Source: Reyranella sp.
GTDB taxonomy: Bacteria > Pseudomonadota > Alphaproteobacteria > Reyranellales > Reyranellaceae
Reading direction: 5' to 3'
NCBI GenBank assembly: GCA_016780605.1
Contig: JADHLS010000150.1
Coordinates: 1 to 9,250, forward strand
Length of the DNA stretch: 9,250 bases
The position numbers were made by a program, and so were the translations under genes. Positions within the stretch are counted from its first letter, which is position 1. Every line of letters starts with the position of its first letter. Below are positions 1-5,636 of the stretch, piece by piece. The notes beneath the pieces were generated by a model that saw nothing but the letters and a program-made list of their open reading frames with translations, did not search any database and had not been told where the DNA came from.

Positions 1-2
1 AC

Positions 3-257
3 AGCACCGCCCTCGACGCGCTGCGGGAGGCGCTCAATGAGTTGCACAGCCAGGGCATAACCCTCGCCTTCGCGCGTGTGCGCGACGAGGTGCGCGAGGA
101 CATGCGGCTTGCCGGTATTGAGGCGGTCGTTGGGCCGGAGAACTTCTACGACCGAGTCACCGACGGTGTGCGTGCGTGGCGGGAGGCGGAAGCCAACGCC
201 TTCCAGCCTAGAACAGGGCCTGGCCGCGCGCCTGCAGGACGTACTTCATCGCCCTGA
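3..257 (+). CDS. SulP-family anion transporter, C-terminal STAS domain (5' end outside window)
   Basis: The open frame runs in from the left edge and gives 84 residues before TGA. It reads as the end of a STAS domain: an S-T-A-L-D-A-L helix start, then a GITLAFARV strand, a helix, and a final FYDRV..GVRAW helix. The FARV strand followed by V-R-x-x-M-x-x-A-G-I is typical of the cytoplasmic STAS domain that ends SulP sulfate/bicarbonate-type permeases; the membrane part would lie to the left. The substrate cannot be told from this piece. The last ~18 residues (after the AEANAF segment) are a Pro/Gly/Arg-rich tail with no domain character, encoded in the stretch that overlaps the 3' end of the convergent lipoprotein gene. 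A stand-alone STAS protein is the alternative. The frame and family fit are good; the exact transporter type is inferred. Confidence 0.75.
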   Translation, partial: STALDALREALNELHSQGITLAFARVRDEVREDMRLAGIEAVVGPENFYDRVTDGVRAWREAEANAFQPRTGPGRAPAGRTSSP

Positions 258-546
258 ACTCGGTGTCCTTGCGGATGGAGGCGGCGATCTTCGCGTCTCC
301 GGTCTGGTCGGACGCCACGATCAGCTTGTCGGTCTCGGGTTGACAGGCCAGTGCGACGGCCTGGGCAGCGGTGGCGAAGTCGGTCGTGCTGGTGCTCTCG
401 GCGGCGGCGTTGCGCGAGAGGCAGGCGTCGCGCGCCTCGTAGCTGCGCTCGATTCCGACCTTGCGTCCGAGGCTGCTGGGGCGGACGAAGCTTCCCTCGC
501 AGGCGGTGAGCAGGAAAAGGCTCCACAGGGCAAGAAAGACACGCAT
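208..546 (-). CDS. Small ARDAC-motif lipoprotein (paralogue 1)
   Basis: This encodes a 112-residue probable lipoprotein of unknown function. The N-terminus is a short signal peptide with a clear lipobox, L13-T14-A15-C16, so the mature protein should start at Cys16 and be lipid-anchored in the envelope. The body has a YEARDACL segment, an ACQPETDKLI segment with a second cysteine, and a C-terminal KDTEFRAM..VLQARGQ segment. The ATG at 546 is chosen over the TTG at 549 because GAGG lies 5 bases upstream of it. The protein is the sister of the plus-strand gene at 670-1005: by eye about 55% of the ~78 residues after the signal peptide are identical. The two genes are head to head with a 123-base gap. 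The 3' end overlaps the transporter gene by 50 bases. I do not recognise a named family. Confidence 0.78.
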   Translation of the reverse strand: MRVFLALWSLFLLTACEGSFVRPSSLGRKVGIERSYEARDACLSRNAAAESTSTTDFATAAQAVALACQPETDKLIVASDQTGDAKIAASIRKDTEFRAMKYVLQARGQALF

Positions 547-586
547 CAAGGCCTCGGACGACGATCTCCAAAAGCTACCTTCAACA

Positions 587-596
587 GCAGCGCTGC
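587..596. repeat. 10-base palindrome GCAGCGCTGC in the divergent promoter region
   Basis: This perfect 10-base palindrome lies near the middle of the 123-base gap (547-669) between the two divergent lipoprotein genes. It is a possible operator for a dimeric regulator serving both genes, but it is short and GC-rich and could occur by chance. I found no convincing -35/-10 pair around it in either direction. Confidence 0.25.
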
Positions 597-669
597 GGCG
601 TCAAGCCTATATCCAATGCCGTCGCAATGGATAGAATGGCCTGCCTCGATGACTTGCCGGATCTGGTCC

Positions 670-1005
670 ATGCGAATCGCTGTCGTTCTCGTCGCCCTGC
701 CGCTCACAGCCTGTGCAGGGGCATATCACACGTTGAGCGATGGCCGGCTGCAGAGCAGGATCAATGACGCCTACAAGGCGCGCGATGCCTGTCTTGCCAG
801 GCACGCCGCCGCCGAGGGGACGACGAGCGTCGACACCGCCGCGCTCGCCAGCGCGGCAGCACTCGCCTGCACGCCCGAAACCGACGCCCTGATCGAGGTC
901 ATGAATCGCGACGGTGATCCCAAGGTGGTCGCCCGCATCCAGAAGGATTCGGAATTCCGCGCCATGGGCTTTGTCATGAGGGCTCGCGGCCAGACTGCGA
1001 ACTGA
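670..1005 (+). CDS. Small ARDAC-motif lipoprotein (paralogue 2)
   Basis: This encodes a 111-residue probable lipoprotein, paralogue of the minus-strand gene at 208-546. The signal peptide is short (MRIAVVLVALPLTAC) with lipobox L12-T13-A14-C15. The mature part carries the same ordered blocks: YKARDACL, an ALACTPETD segment with the second conserved cysteine, a DGDPK segment, and a closing KDSEFRAM..V..RARGQ segment. Conservation of both cysteines, of the PETD turn and of the C-terminal block in the two copies suggests a real fold, perhaps with a disulfide, but no function can be assigned. The frame stays open far upstream; ATG 670 is chosen because it puts the signal peptide right at the N-terminus. 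An in-frame ATG at 649 would add seven residues (MTCRIWS) and a stray cysteine. No strong Shine-Dalgarno is visible for either start. A hairpin follows 25 bases after the stop. Confidence 0.75.
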   Translation: MRIAVVLVALPLTACAGAYHTLSDGRLQSRINDAYKARDACLARHAAAEGTTSVDTAALASAAALACTPETDALIEVMNRDGDPKVVARIQKDSEFRAMGFVMRARGQTAN

Positions 1006-1030
1006 AGCCTCGACATCCCACCACGCAAAC

Positions 1031-1054
1031 GGCGCGAGACCGAAATCCCGCGCC
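1031..1054 (+). terminator. Hairpin after lipoprotein gene, possible terminator
   Basis: GGCGCGAGA and TCCCGCGCC form a 9-base-pair stem with one A-C mismatch around a CCGAAA loop, starting 25 bases after the stop of the 670-1005 gene. No T-run follows, so it is at best a weak intrinsic terminator or an mRNA 3'-end stabiliser. The rest of the 1006-1301 gap shows no gene I can support; both strands have short open frames there with no family resemblance. Confidence 0.35.
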
Positions 1055-1287
1055 GTCGCGACCGCCTCAGGTTGCTTCAGGGAGGAGGGCGGTCGAACCG
1101 GAGGAAGAGGGTTCCCCGGTTCTTCCTTGCCACTCTCGCCGCTGTGGCTTACGACCACCTTACCGTCTGCGCAAAAGTAACCCACAGCCGGCCAGGGCGA
1201 AGCCGCTGCGCCGACTGCCATCTTGCAGCCTTGACCTTCTGGTTAGGTTGTCGTCGGCGCCGCGGACATGCAGGCGCGTTCTTGAGT

Positions 1288-1296
1288 AAAGGGAGA
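1288..1296 (+). promoter_or_regulatory. Ribosome binding site of the DUF992 gene
   Basis: AAAGGGAGA is a near-consensus Shine-Dalgarno. Its GGGAG core ends 6 bases before the ATG at 1302 and 9 bases before the second ATG at 1305. It supports the start and implies strong translation compared with the other genes here, several of which lack a clear site. Confidence 0.7.
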
Positions 1297-1301
1297 TCCT
1301 C

Positions 1302-1814
1302 ATGATGCGATCGATTTTGGCTGCGGCGAGTGCCGCGACGTTGCTCGTTGGCGCTGTCGTTTCCGCCAGCGCCCAGACTCCTGCCGCGCCGGGCACGCCG
1401 CAGGCGAAAGGCCGCTCGGGCGTCAATGTCGGATCGCTGACCTGCAATGTCGCAGGCGGCGTGGGCTTCGTCTTCGGCTCGTCCAAGGACATCAGCTGCC
1501 TGTTCACCCGCACCGACGGCGTCGCCGAGCGCTATGCCGGCAGCATCAACAAATACGGCGTCGACATCGGCTTCACCAAGGAAGCGCAGATGGTCTGGCT
1601 GGTGTTCGCGCCGGGCAACATTTCCAAAGGCGCGCTGGCGGGCATCTATGCCGGCGCCACCGCAGGTGCCGCTGTGGGCGTCGGCGCCGGCGCCAACGTT
1701 CTGGTGGGCGGCAGCGGCAGCCAGGTCACCCTCCAGCCGGTCAGTGTCGAGGGCAGCATCGGCCTGAACATCGCCGCCGGCGTCGGCGCGCTCGAGCTGA
1801 AGCCCGTCAAGTAA
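1302..1814 (+). CDS. DUF992 family secreted protein
   Basis: This encodes a 170-residue periplasmic or secreted protein of the DUF992 family. Residues 1-24 are a Sec signal peptide ending ASA before Gln25. A Pro/Ala spacer follows, then the family's characteristic run: VGSLTCNV, GGVGF.FGSSKDISC, a YAGSI.KYGVDIG segment, VWLVFAP, the glycine/alanine-rich GVGAGANVLVGGS block and a closing L.PVSVEG..GLN.AAGV. Cys48 and Cys66 are placed to form a disulfide. The function of DUF992 is not established; predicted strands and the absence of catalytic motifs suggest a small beta-rich domain. The strong Shine-Dalgarno and signal peptide support the start; the second ATG (1305) is an equally possible start. 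The gene stands alone: 296 bases from the lipoprotein gene, and 65 bases from the next gene, where a hairpin may separate the two transcripts. Confidence 0.87.
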   Translation: MMRSILAAASAATLLVGAVVSASAQTPAAPGTPQAKGRSGVNVGSLTCNVAGGVGFVFGSSKDISCLFTRTDGVAERYAGSINKYGVDIGFTKEAQMVWLVFAPGNISKGALAGIYAGATAGAAVGVGAGANVLVGGSGSQVTLQPVSVEGSIGLNIAAGVGALELKPVK

Positions 1815-1858
1815 GGCCGCCAGATAGGCCATCGCCGGGTGCTTGCGGGGGACAGTCG

Positions 1859-1879
1859 GGCGGTCCAACTTGGGCCGCC
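1859..1879 (+). terminator. Strong GC hairpin directly abutting the next start codon
   Basis: GGCGGTCC and GGGCCGCC form an 8-base-pair stem (one T-G wobble) around an AACTT loop. The stem ends at 1879, the base before the ATG at 1880. It lies 44 bases after the DUF992 stop, where a terminator would be expected, but it lacks a T-run. If transcription reads through, it would cover the ribosome-binding region of the 1880 gene. Whether it is a terminator, an attenuator of the fdhD operon or chance GC structure cannot be settled by reading. Confidence 0.4.
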
Positions 1880-2383
1880 ATGCCGTCCCCCGCTCCACCA
1901 TTGGCCGATAGCCTGATCGCCCGCCTGCAAGCCGATTGCACGGCTGCCGAGGCAGCCGAGCGCGCGGTGCGCGCCAGCGTCGAAAGCCAGCTGAAGGAAG
2001 CCGAGCGCCTGCGCGCCTTTGCCTGGCGCCGGCTGAGCGCGTTAGGCGACATGGCGCGTATCGCAGCGCTTGAGCCAGACCGCGAGCGCGCCGTCGAGCG
2101 TCAGCTCGTCAGCCTGTTTCGTGACATCGGCTGGATCGAGAACGACCTTGGCGAGCTGGGCGAGGGGGCGAGGCCGCTGCTCGACTGGCTGCGCCCGATT
2201 GCCGAGGCGTTGCATGCCGAGGCCCATCCCGTTGCCGCTGAGGAGACGGATGCCGAGCCGCCGGTCGCCGATCCGATCGCGGCGTTCCGCGCCTTCGAGG
2301 CCTGGTACGAGGCCGAACGTGGCCAGCCCTTCCTGCAGGTCTTCGAGCGCTACATGCCGCCCACGCCGCTCGTCGAGTTCTAG
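1880..2383 (+). CDS. Conserved-context hypothetical protein, first gene of fdhD-mobB unit
   Basis: This encodes a 167-residue soluble protein that I do not recognise. It has no signal peptide and no membrane segment. Residues ~8-60 look like a long amphipathic helix rich in Ala, Glu and Arg. Residues ~70-115 continue helical with a DIGWIENDLGELGEGARPLLDW stretch. A Pro/Glu/Ala-rich linker follows at ~115-130, then a C-terminal aromatic segment (AFEAWYEAERGQPFLQVFE) and the end MPPTPLVEF. The single cysteine (Cys20) and lack of a metal-binding pattern argue against an enzyme of known type. The next ATG follows its TAG directly, so the two genes are probably translated together and lead into fdhD and mobB. 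ATG 1880 has no visible Shine-Dalgarno and sits against a hairpin, so the start may be downstream (a TTG at 1901 is in frame). A role in molybdoenzyme or formate metabolism is inferred from position only. Confidence 0.75.
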   Translation: MPSPAPPLADSLIARLQADCTAAEAAERAVRASVESQLKEAERLRAFAWRRLSALGDMARIAALEPDRERAVERQLVSLFRDIGWIENDLGELGEGARPLLDWLRPIAEALHAEAHPVAAEETDAEPPVADPIAAFRAFEAWYEAERGQPFLQVFERYMPPTPLVEF

Positions 2384-2755
2384 ATGAAGACCGATTTCGA
2401 GCAGTGGCTTCACGCCCAGTTTGCAGATACCGGTCCGTTCACCATCTTCATCGTGCTGGTGCGCATTGCCGGCGACGAGGTGGTTCCCTTGAAATCGACC
2501 TATGCCCATCTGATCGGCGATGACATGGACTGGCGCGGCATGAAGGACCTGCTCGACCGCGCCGGTGCGGCATGGGACGGCGTCGCTTTCTTCGTCGGCC
2601 TTGGCCATGCCGGCGGGCCGCTGCCCGATGCCGCGGCGCGGCGCAAGCTCGGCGAGGTCGAGGCCGACGTGAAGGCCGACCCGCTCGCGCTCAACCGCGG
2701 CCGCTTCTTCGACCGCAAGGGCCGCCACCTGCGCATCGACGAAGTCGCGCAATGA
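2384..2755 (+). CDS. Conserved-context hypothetical protein, second gene of fdhD-mobB unit
   Basis: This encodes a 123-residue soluble protein that I do not recognise. It opens MKTDFEQWLHAQF, followed by a hydrophobic strand-like stretch (FTIFIVLVRIAG, residues ~19-30), then LKSTYAHLIGDDMDW, a helix MKDLLDRAGAAWDGVAFFV, and a charged C-terminus with NRGRFFDRKGRHLRIDEV. There is no signal peptide, cysteine pair or nucleotide-binding loop. The short hydrophobic stretch is more like a buried strand than a membrane helix. It starts on the base after the upstream stop and its own TGA overlaps the fdhD ATG (ATGA, 2752-2755). This position between an unknown gene and fdhD suggests a shared function with formate dehydrogenase maturation, but nothing in the residues proves it. 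Confidence 0.77.
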   Translation: MKTDFEQWLHAQFADTGPFTIFIVLVRIAGDEVVPLKSTYAHLIGDDMDWRGMKDLLDRAGAAWDGVAFFVGLGHAGGPLPDAAARRKLGEVEADVKADPLALNRGRFFDRKGRHLRIDEVAQ

Positions 2756-3543
2756 CCGACGGATCGATCCATCGCACCGCCCAACGCCTGACCGCCACCG
2801 GCGGCGAGGCGCTCGACGAGATCGTCGCCGAGGAGGTGGCGGTGGCCCTGGTCTACAACGGCATCAGCCATGCTGTGATGATGGCCACGCCCTGCGATCT
2901 CGAGGATTTCGCCCGCGGCTTCTCGCTCACCGAGCACATCGTCGCGAAGCCGTCGGAGATCTACGACATCGAGGTCGAGCCGGTCGGCCGCGGCATCGAG
3001 GTGCGCCTCGACATCGCCGCTCAGCGCATGGCGGGCCTCCAGCAGCGCCGCCGCACGCTGGCAGGGCGCACCGGCTGCGGCCTGTGCGGCGTCGACAGCA
3101 TCGAGGAGGCGATGCGGCCCGTGACGGTGGCCGCCGCCCCTGCGCCGGTGTCGCGCCAGGCGATCGAGAAGGCGATGGCCGCCCTGCCCGCGCACCAGCG
3201 CATCAACAAGGCGAACGGCGCCACCCACGCTGCGGGCTGGGCGCGGGCCGACGGCACCCTGGTGGCGGTGCGTGAGGATGTCGGCCGCCACAACGCGCTC
3301 GACAAGCTCGGCGGCGCCATTGCCCGCACGGGGCCCGTGGCGCCCGGCGGCTTCGTGGTGGTGACCAGCCGCTGCTCCTACGAGATGGTGCACAAGGCGG
3401 CGGCGCTGCAGGCCGCGGCGATCGCTGCGGTGTCTGCGCCGACCTCGCTCGCTATCGAGACCGCCGAGCAGGCGGGCATCACGCTCGCCGCCTTCGTGCG
3501 CAACGGCCGGCTCACCGTCTACGCCGGCCAAGTCGCGGCGTGA
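2752..3543 (+). CDS. fdhD: Formate dehydrogenase accessory sulfurtransferase FdhD
   Basis: FdhD takes sulfur from an IscS-type cysteine desulfurase and passes it to the molybdenum (bis-MGD) cofactor before insertion into formate dehydrogenase; it acts in the cytoplasm. The 263-residue length is normal. Hallmarks are EEVAVALVYNGISHAVMMATP near residues 27-47, the conserved pair Cys109/Cys112 in TGCGLCG, EDVGRHNALDK at 175-185 (the most diagnostic block), TSRCSYEMV at 205-213, and the C-terminal NGRLTVYAG. The ATG at 2752 overlaps the upstream TGA by four bases and matches the usual FdhD N-terminus; the frame is open further upstream but that part has no family resemblance. The TGA at the end overlaps the mobB GTG. 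A formate dehydrogenase structural gene is not in the window and must lie elsewhere. Confidence 0.96.
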   Translation: MTDGSIHRTAQRLTATGGEALDEIVAEEVAVALVYNGISHAVMMATPCDLEDFARGFSLTEHIVAKPSEIYDIEVEPVGRGIEVRLDIAAQRMAGLQQRRRTLAGRTGCGLCGVDSIEEAMRPVTVAAAPAPVSRQAIEKAMAALPAHQRINKANGATHAAGWARADGTLVAVREDVGRHNALDKLGGAIARTGPVAPGGFVVVTSRCSYEMVHKAAALQAAAIAAVSAPTSLAIETAEQAGITLAAFVRNGRLTVYAGQVAA

Positions 3544-4028
3544 GCAACAAGGTCATCGGCGTCACCGGCTGGAAGAACGCCGGCAAGACCACGCTGGTCG
3601 AGCGCCTGGTGGCCGAGCTGGTACGCCGCGGACTGCGCGTCAACACGGTCAAGCACGCCCACCATTCGGTCGACGTCGACCAGCCGGGCCGCGATTCCTG
3701 GCGCCATCGCCAGGCCGGCGCCACCGAGGTCGCGGTCGTCGGTGGTCATCGCTATGCCATCATGCGCGAGCAGGAGGAGCCGACCCTGGCGGAGGTGCTG
3801 GCGCGGCTCTCGCCGGCCGACGTGGTGGTGATCGAAGGCTACAAGCGCGAGCCGCATCCCAAGATCGAGGTCCGCGCCGGCGGCGAGTCGATGGCGCCGA
3901 AGGACCCCACCATCGTCGCCATCGCTTGCGATGACCCGCCGGCAGCCAACGAGAAGCTGCCGTGGTTCCGTCGCGATGACGTCACGAGTATCGCGGACTT
4001 CGTCGTCGGCGCGCTGCTGCGCCGCTAG
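3540..4028 (+). CDS. mobB: Molybdopterin-guanine dinucleotide biosynthesis protein MobB
   Basis: MobB is a small GTP-binding protein that assists MobA in attaching GMP to molybdopterin to make the MGD cofactor used by formate dehydrogenase and related enzymes. The 162 residues begin with a strand and P-loop, GWKNAGKT (residues 10-17), then the family signature KHAHH..DVDQPGRDSWRHRQAGA around residues 39-61, and a VVIEGYKREPHPKIEV block at ~101-116 with the Walker-B-like VIEG. The GTG start at 3540 forms a GTGA overlap with the fdhD stop, so coupling is likely. No mobA lies between fdhD and mobB or elsewhere in the window. The gene ends in TAG inside a CTAG that also gives the stop of the convergent FecR gene. 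Confidence 0.95.
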   Translation: MSNKVIGVTGWKNAGKTTLVERLVAELVRRGLRVNTVKHAHHSVDVDQPGRDSWRHRQAGATEVAVVGGHRYAIMREQEEPTLAEVLARLSPADVVVIEGYKREPHPKIEVRAGGESMAPKDPTIVAIACDDPPAANEKLPWFRRDDVTSIADFVVGALLRR

Positions 4029-5425
4029 CGCTGGCCGTAGAAAACACCGTTGGCATTATACGGGCGCCCGTTCAGGTCGCGGCCATTCACATTGAGGTTG
4101 CCGGCCTGAAACTGCGGGACAGTCGCATTGCCAAACGTATAGAACGCGCCGTTGAGCGTGATGCTGCGGTTCGTGTTGCTCGACTGCACCGGGCCCCGGG
4201 TATTGAACGTTCCGCTGTTGCCGTTGCCGACCGTGCCACCCCGGAACTGCGCTCCGTCGAACGATGCTGCGAACTGGCCGCTGCGAGCGGCGAAGTCCCA
4301 GGAACTCTGGTAGGTTCCCGCCACAACCCCGTTGGAGAAGAGCGTCTGGCCGGTGTAGGTCACCGTCCCTGTGAGCGGCAGATTGAATGTCTGCGGTGTG
4401 CCGGCCGCTGGCCCTCCCGTTGCCGCGGTGTTGATTGGTGGTATTGTGGTTGGCGCCGGTGGCAGCGACGTTGCGGCAAGCTGCTGTTGCAGTAGCTGAT
4501 CTTGCGCTTGTTGCTGCGCCAGTTGCTGCTGCACCTGTTGCTGCTGCTGGATGGCCTGCTGGTGCACCGACAGATTGGCGTTGGTCAGCGCCGTGACGAT
4601 CGTCTCGTTCGCATTTCGATTGCGTGGGCCCGGGCCCGACCCGAAGTTGTCCGGCACGCCCGGCGCTATGATGCGCGGTGCCTGGTTCGAGTTGACGGCG
4701 GTAAAGCCGGAGGCTCTCAGGGACTGATCGGCGTTTCTGCCTGCGCCACCTCCACCGCCGCTACTCGAACTTCCGGATGGGGTGGACTTTCCCTCGAGCT
4801 GGGCCAGCGACCCGTTCATCCCGCCAACCGGGACGAGCACGGGCGGGCTCAATGGACCCCCGAGATTCGCGGTGATCATCGATCCTTGGCGTGTCGCGGT
4901 CTGCGTCTGACCGCCGCTTGTCACGACCATGTCCTTGCCGAACACGAACATCGAATCGGTCCGCCGCTCCCTGACATCGTGGATGCTGATGCCGCCGCGG
5001 ATGCCGATGGAGCTCGACGGTGTCGTGATGATGATCGGCGTGTTCTTGCTGATCTTGCCGCCGACCACGCGCAACACACCCTTGCTGGCGCTGATCGCAA
5101 GCTCACCGGTCTTGGTGTTGGGATCGAACACGAACTTGTCGATCGTGATCTGGGCGTTGGGGCCGACCGTCAACGACGATCCGTCGAGGAAGACGAGATG
5201 GGCACGGTCGTTGGCATTGGTGGTGATGAGCTCGTTCGCCTGCACGTCGATGCCGATGCGCAGCACGCGCTCGGCCTCCTGCGGCGGCTTGCCGAGCGGA
5301 TCGCCGTCGGTCGCGGACGTCACGCCGACCTTGGCCGCGGCGTCGCGGAGGACAAGAGGCGAAGTCATGATCGCCAGCGCCGTGGCGCCAAACAGGGCGC
5401 CTCGCACGAATGTAGGCTTTACCAT
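4025..5425 (-). CDS. FecR-domain exported protein with C-terminal TbpB-like barrel; candidate Slam cargo
   Basis: This encodes 466 residues if started at the ATG at 5425. An in-frame start at 5506 would add 27 residues ahead of the signal peptide and is less likely; weak purine-rich sequence (AGGGATGAGAA) precedes 5425. Residues ~1-31 look like a signal peptide ending near AAAKV, with no lipobox cysteine. Residues ~58-148 are a FecR domain: a VQANELITT strand, AHLVFLDGSSLTVGPNAQI, a GVLRVVGGKI strand, then TTPSSSIGIRGG. A Ser/Gly linker (~214-229) and a Gln-rich tract (~287-316) follow. The last ~120 residues are a separate domain (LTGTVTYTG, SWDFAARSGQFAASFDG, SGTFNTRG, SITLNGAFYTFG, final GVFYGQR). 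That alternation of glycine turns and strands ending FxGQR recalls the C-terminal barrel of TbpB-type surface proteins. No FecA, FecI or anti-sigma membrane helix is present, so this is not a classical FecR regulator. The Slam-like gene lies 211 bases upstream. Confidence 0.85.
   Translation of the reverse strand: MVKPTFVRGALFGATALAIMTSPLVLRDAAAKVGVTSATDGDPLGKPPQEAERVLRIGIDVQANELITTNANDRAHLVFLDGSSLTVGPNAQITIDKFVFDPNTKTGELAISASKGVLRVVGGKISKNTPIIITTPSSSIGIRGGISIHDVRERRTDSMFVFGKDMVVTSGGQTQTATRQGSMITANLGGPLSPPVLVPVGGMNGSLAQLEGKSTPSGSSSSGGGGGAGRNADQSLRASGFTAVNSNQAPRIIAPGVPDNFGSGPGPRNRNANETIVTALTNANLSVHQQAIQQQQQVQQQLAQQQAQDQLLQQQLAATSLPPAPTTIPPINTAATGGPAAGTPQTFNLPLTGTVTYTGQTLFSNGVVAGTYQSSWDFAARSGQFAASFDGAQFRGGTVGNGNSGTFNTRGPVQSSNTNRSITLNGAFYTFGNATVPQFQAGNLNVNGRDLNGRPYNANGVFYGQR
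4481..4564 (-). repeat. Gln-rich CAG/CAA low-complexity tract inside the FecR-domain gene
   Basis: Read on the minus strand this is a run of mostly CAG and CAA codons giving clusters of three to five glutamines separated by V, L, A, I or D. It codes for a flexible or coiled linker between the FecR half and the C-terminal barrel. The codons are mixed, so it is not a perfect microsatellite, but the tract could expand or contract by slippage. Confidence 0.7.
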
Positions 5426-5602
5426 GAGGTTCTCATCCCTGACCGTTTTGGCGGCCAGTCCCTGCAACACCCACCCGTGGGAATGCGAGCTTGATACCCC
5501 TACCAAGCACGGTAACCGTCATTCACCGCACCGACAATGATAGATCGAGGAATATGTCGTTTTGCCGGCAGGGCTTGGAGGCGTCTCCCCACATGACAAA
5601 TA

Positions 5603-5618
5603 GTTGCATTTCTGCAAC
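5603..5618 (-). terminator. GAAA-loop hairpin downstream of the Slam-like gene, likely weak terminator
   Basis: On the minus strand GTTGCA and TGCAAC form a perfect 6-base-pair stem around a GAAA tetraloop, followed by TATTTGTC. It begins 18 bases after the stop of the 5637-6983 gene. The T-rich tail suits an intrinsic terminator, though the stem is short. If it works, the FecR gene needs its own promoter within 5426-5602; I could not find a convincing -35/-10 pair there, and the gap holds no other gene I can support. Confidence 0.45.
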
Positions 5619-5636
5619 GCGCGTGCCTGGCGCCGC

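Noticed and set aside
599..604. TTGACG on the minus strand as a -35 box for the first lipoprotein gene.
   Set aside because: No acceptable -10 hexamer lies 16-18 bases downstream.
76..669. Long plus-strand open frame leading into the second lipoprotein gene.
   Set aside because: It crosses the antisense of the first lipoprotein gene, has no domain character, and the signal peptide with lipobox only begins at 670.
607..1221. 204-codon minus-strand open frame opposite the second lipoprotein gene.
   Set aside because: The opposite frame has a lipobox and a paralogue; this one has no recognisable motif and is explained by high GC.
1231..1259. TTGACC at 1231 as a -35 box for the DUF992 gene.
   Set aside because: The position 17 bases on reads TCGGCG, unlike a -10 box.
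2500..3531. 343-codon minus-strand frame opposite fdhD.
   Set aside because: It is Arg/His/Gly-rich with no family motifs; fdhD on the plus strand is certain.
4025..5425. FecR as the anti-sigma regulator of an iron-dicitrate (FecI/FecA) system.
   Set aside because: There is no sigma factor or TonB receptor nearby, no internal membrane helix after a cytoplasmic domain, and the protein has an N-terminal signal peptide and a long extracellular-type C-terminus.
4502..5494. 330-codon plus-strand frame opposite the FecR-domain gene, starting with a Leu-rich stretch that resembles a membrane segment.
   Set aside because: The Leu run is the antisense of the Gln codon tract; the minus-strand FecR domain is clear.
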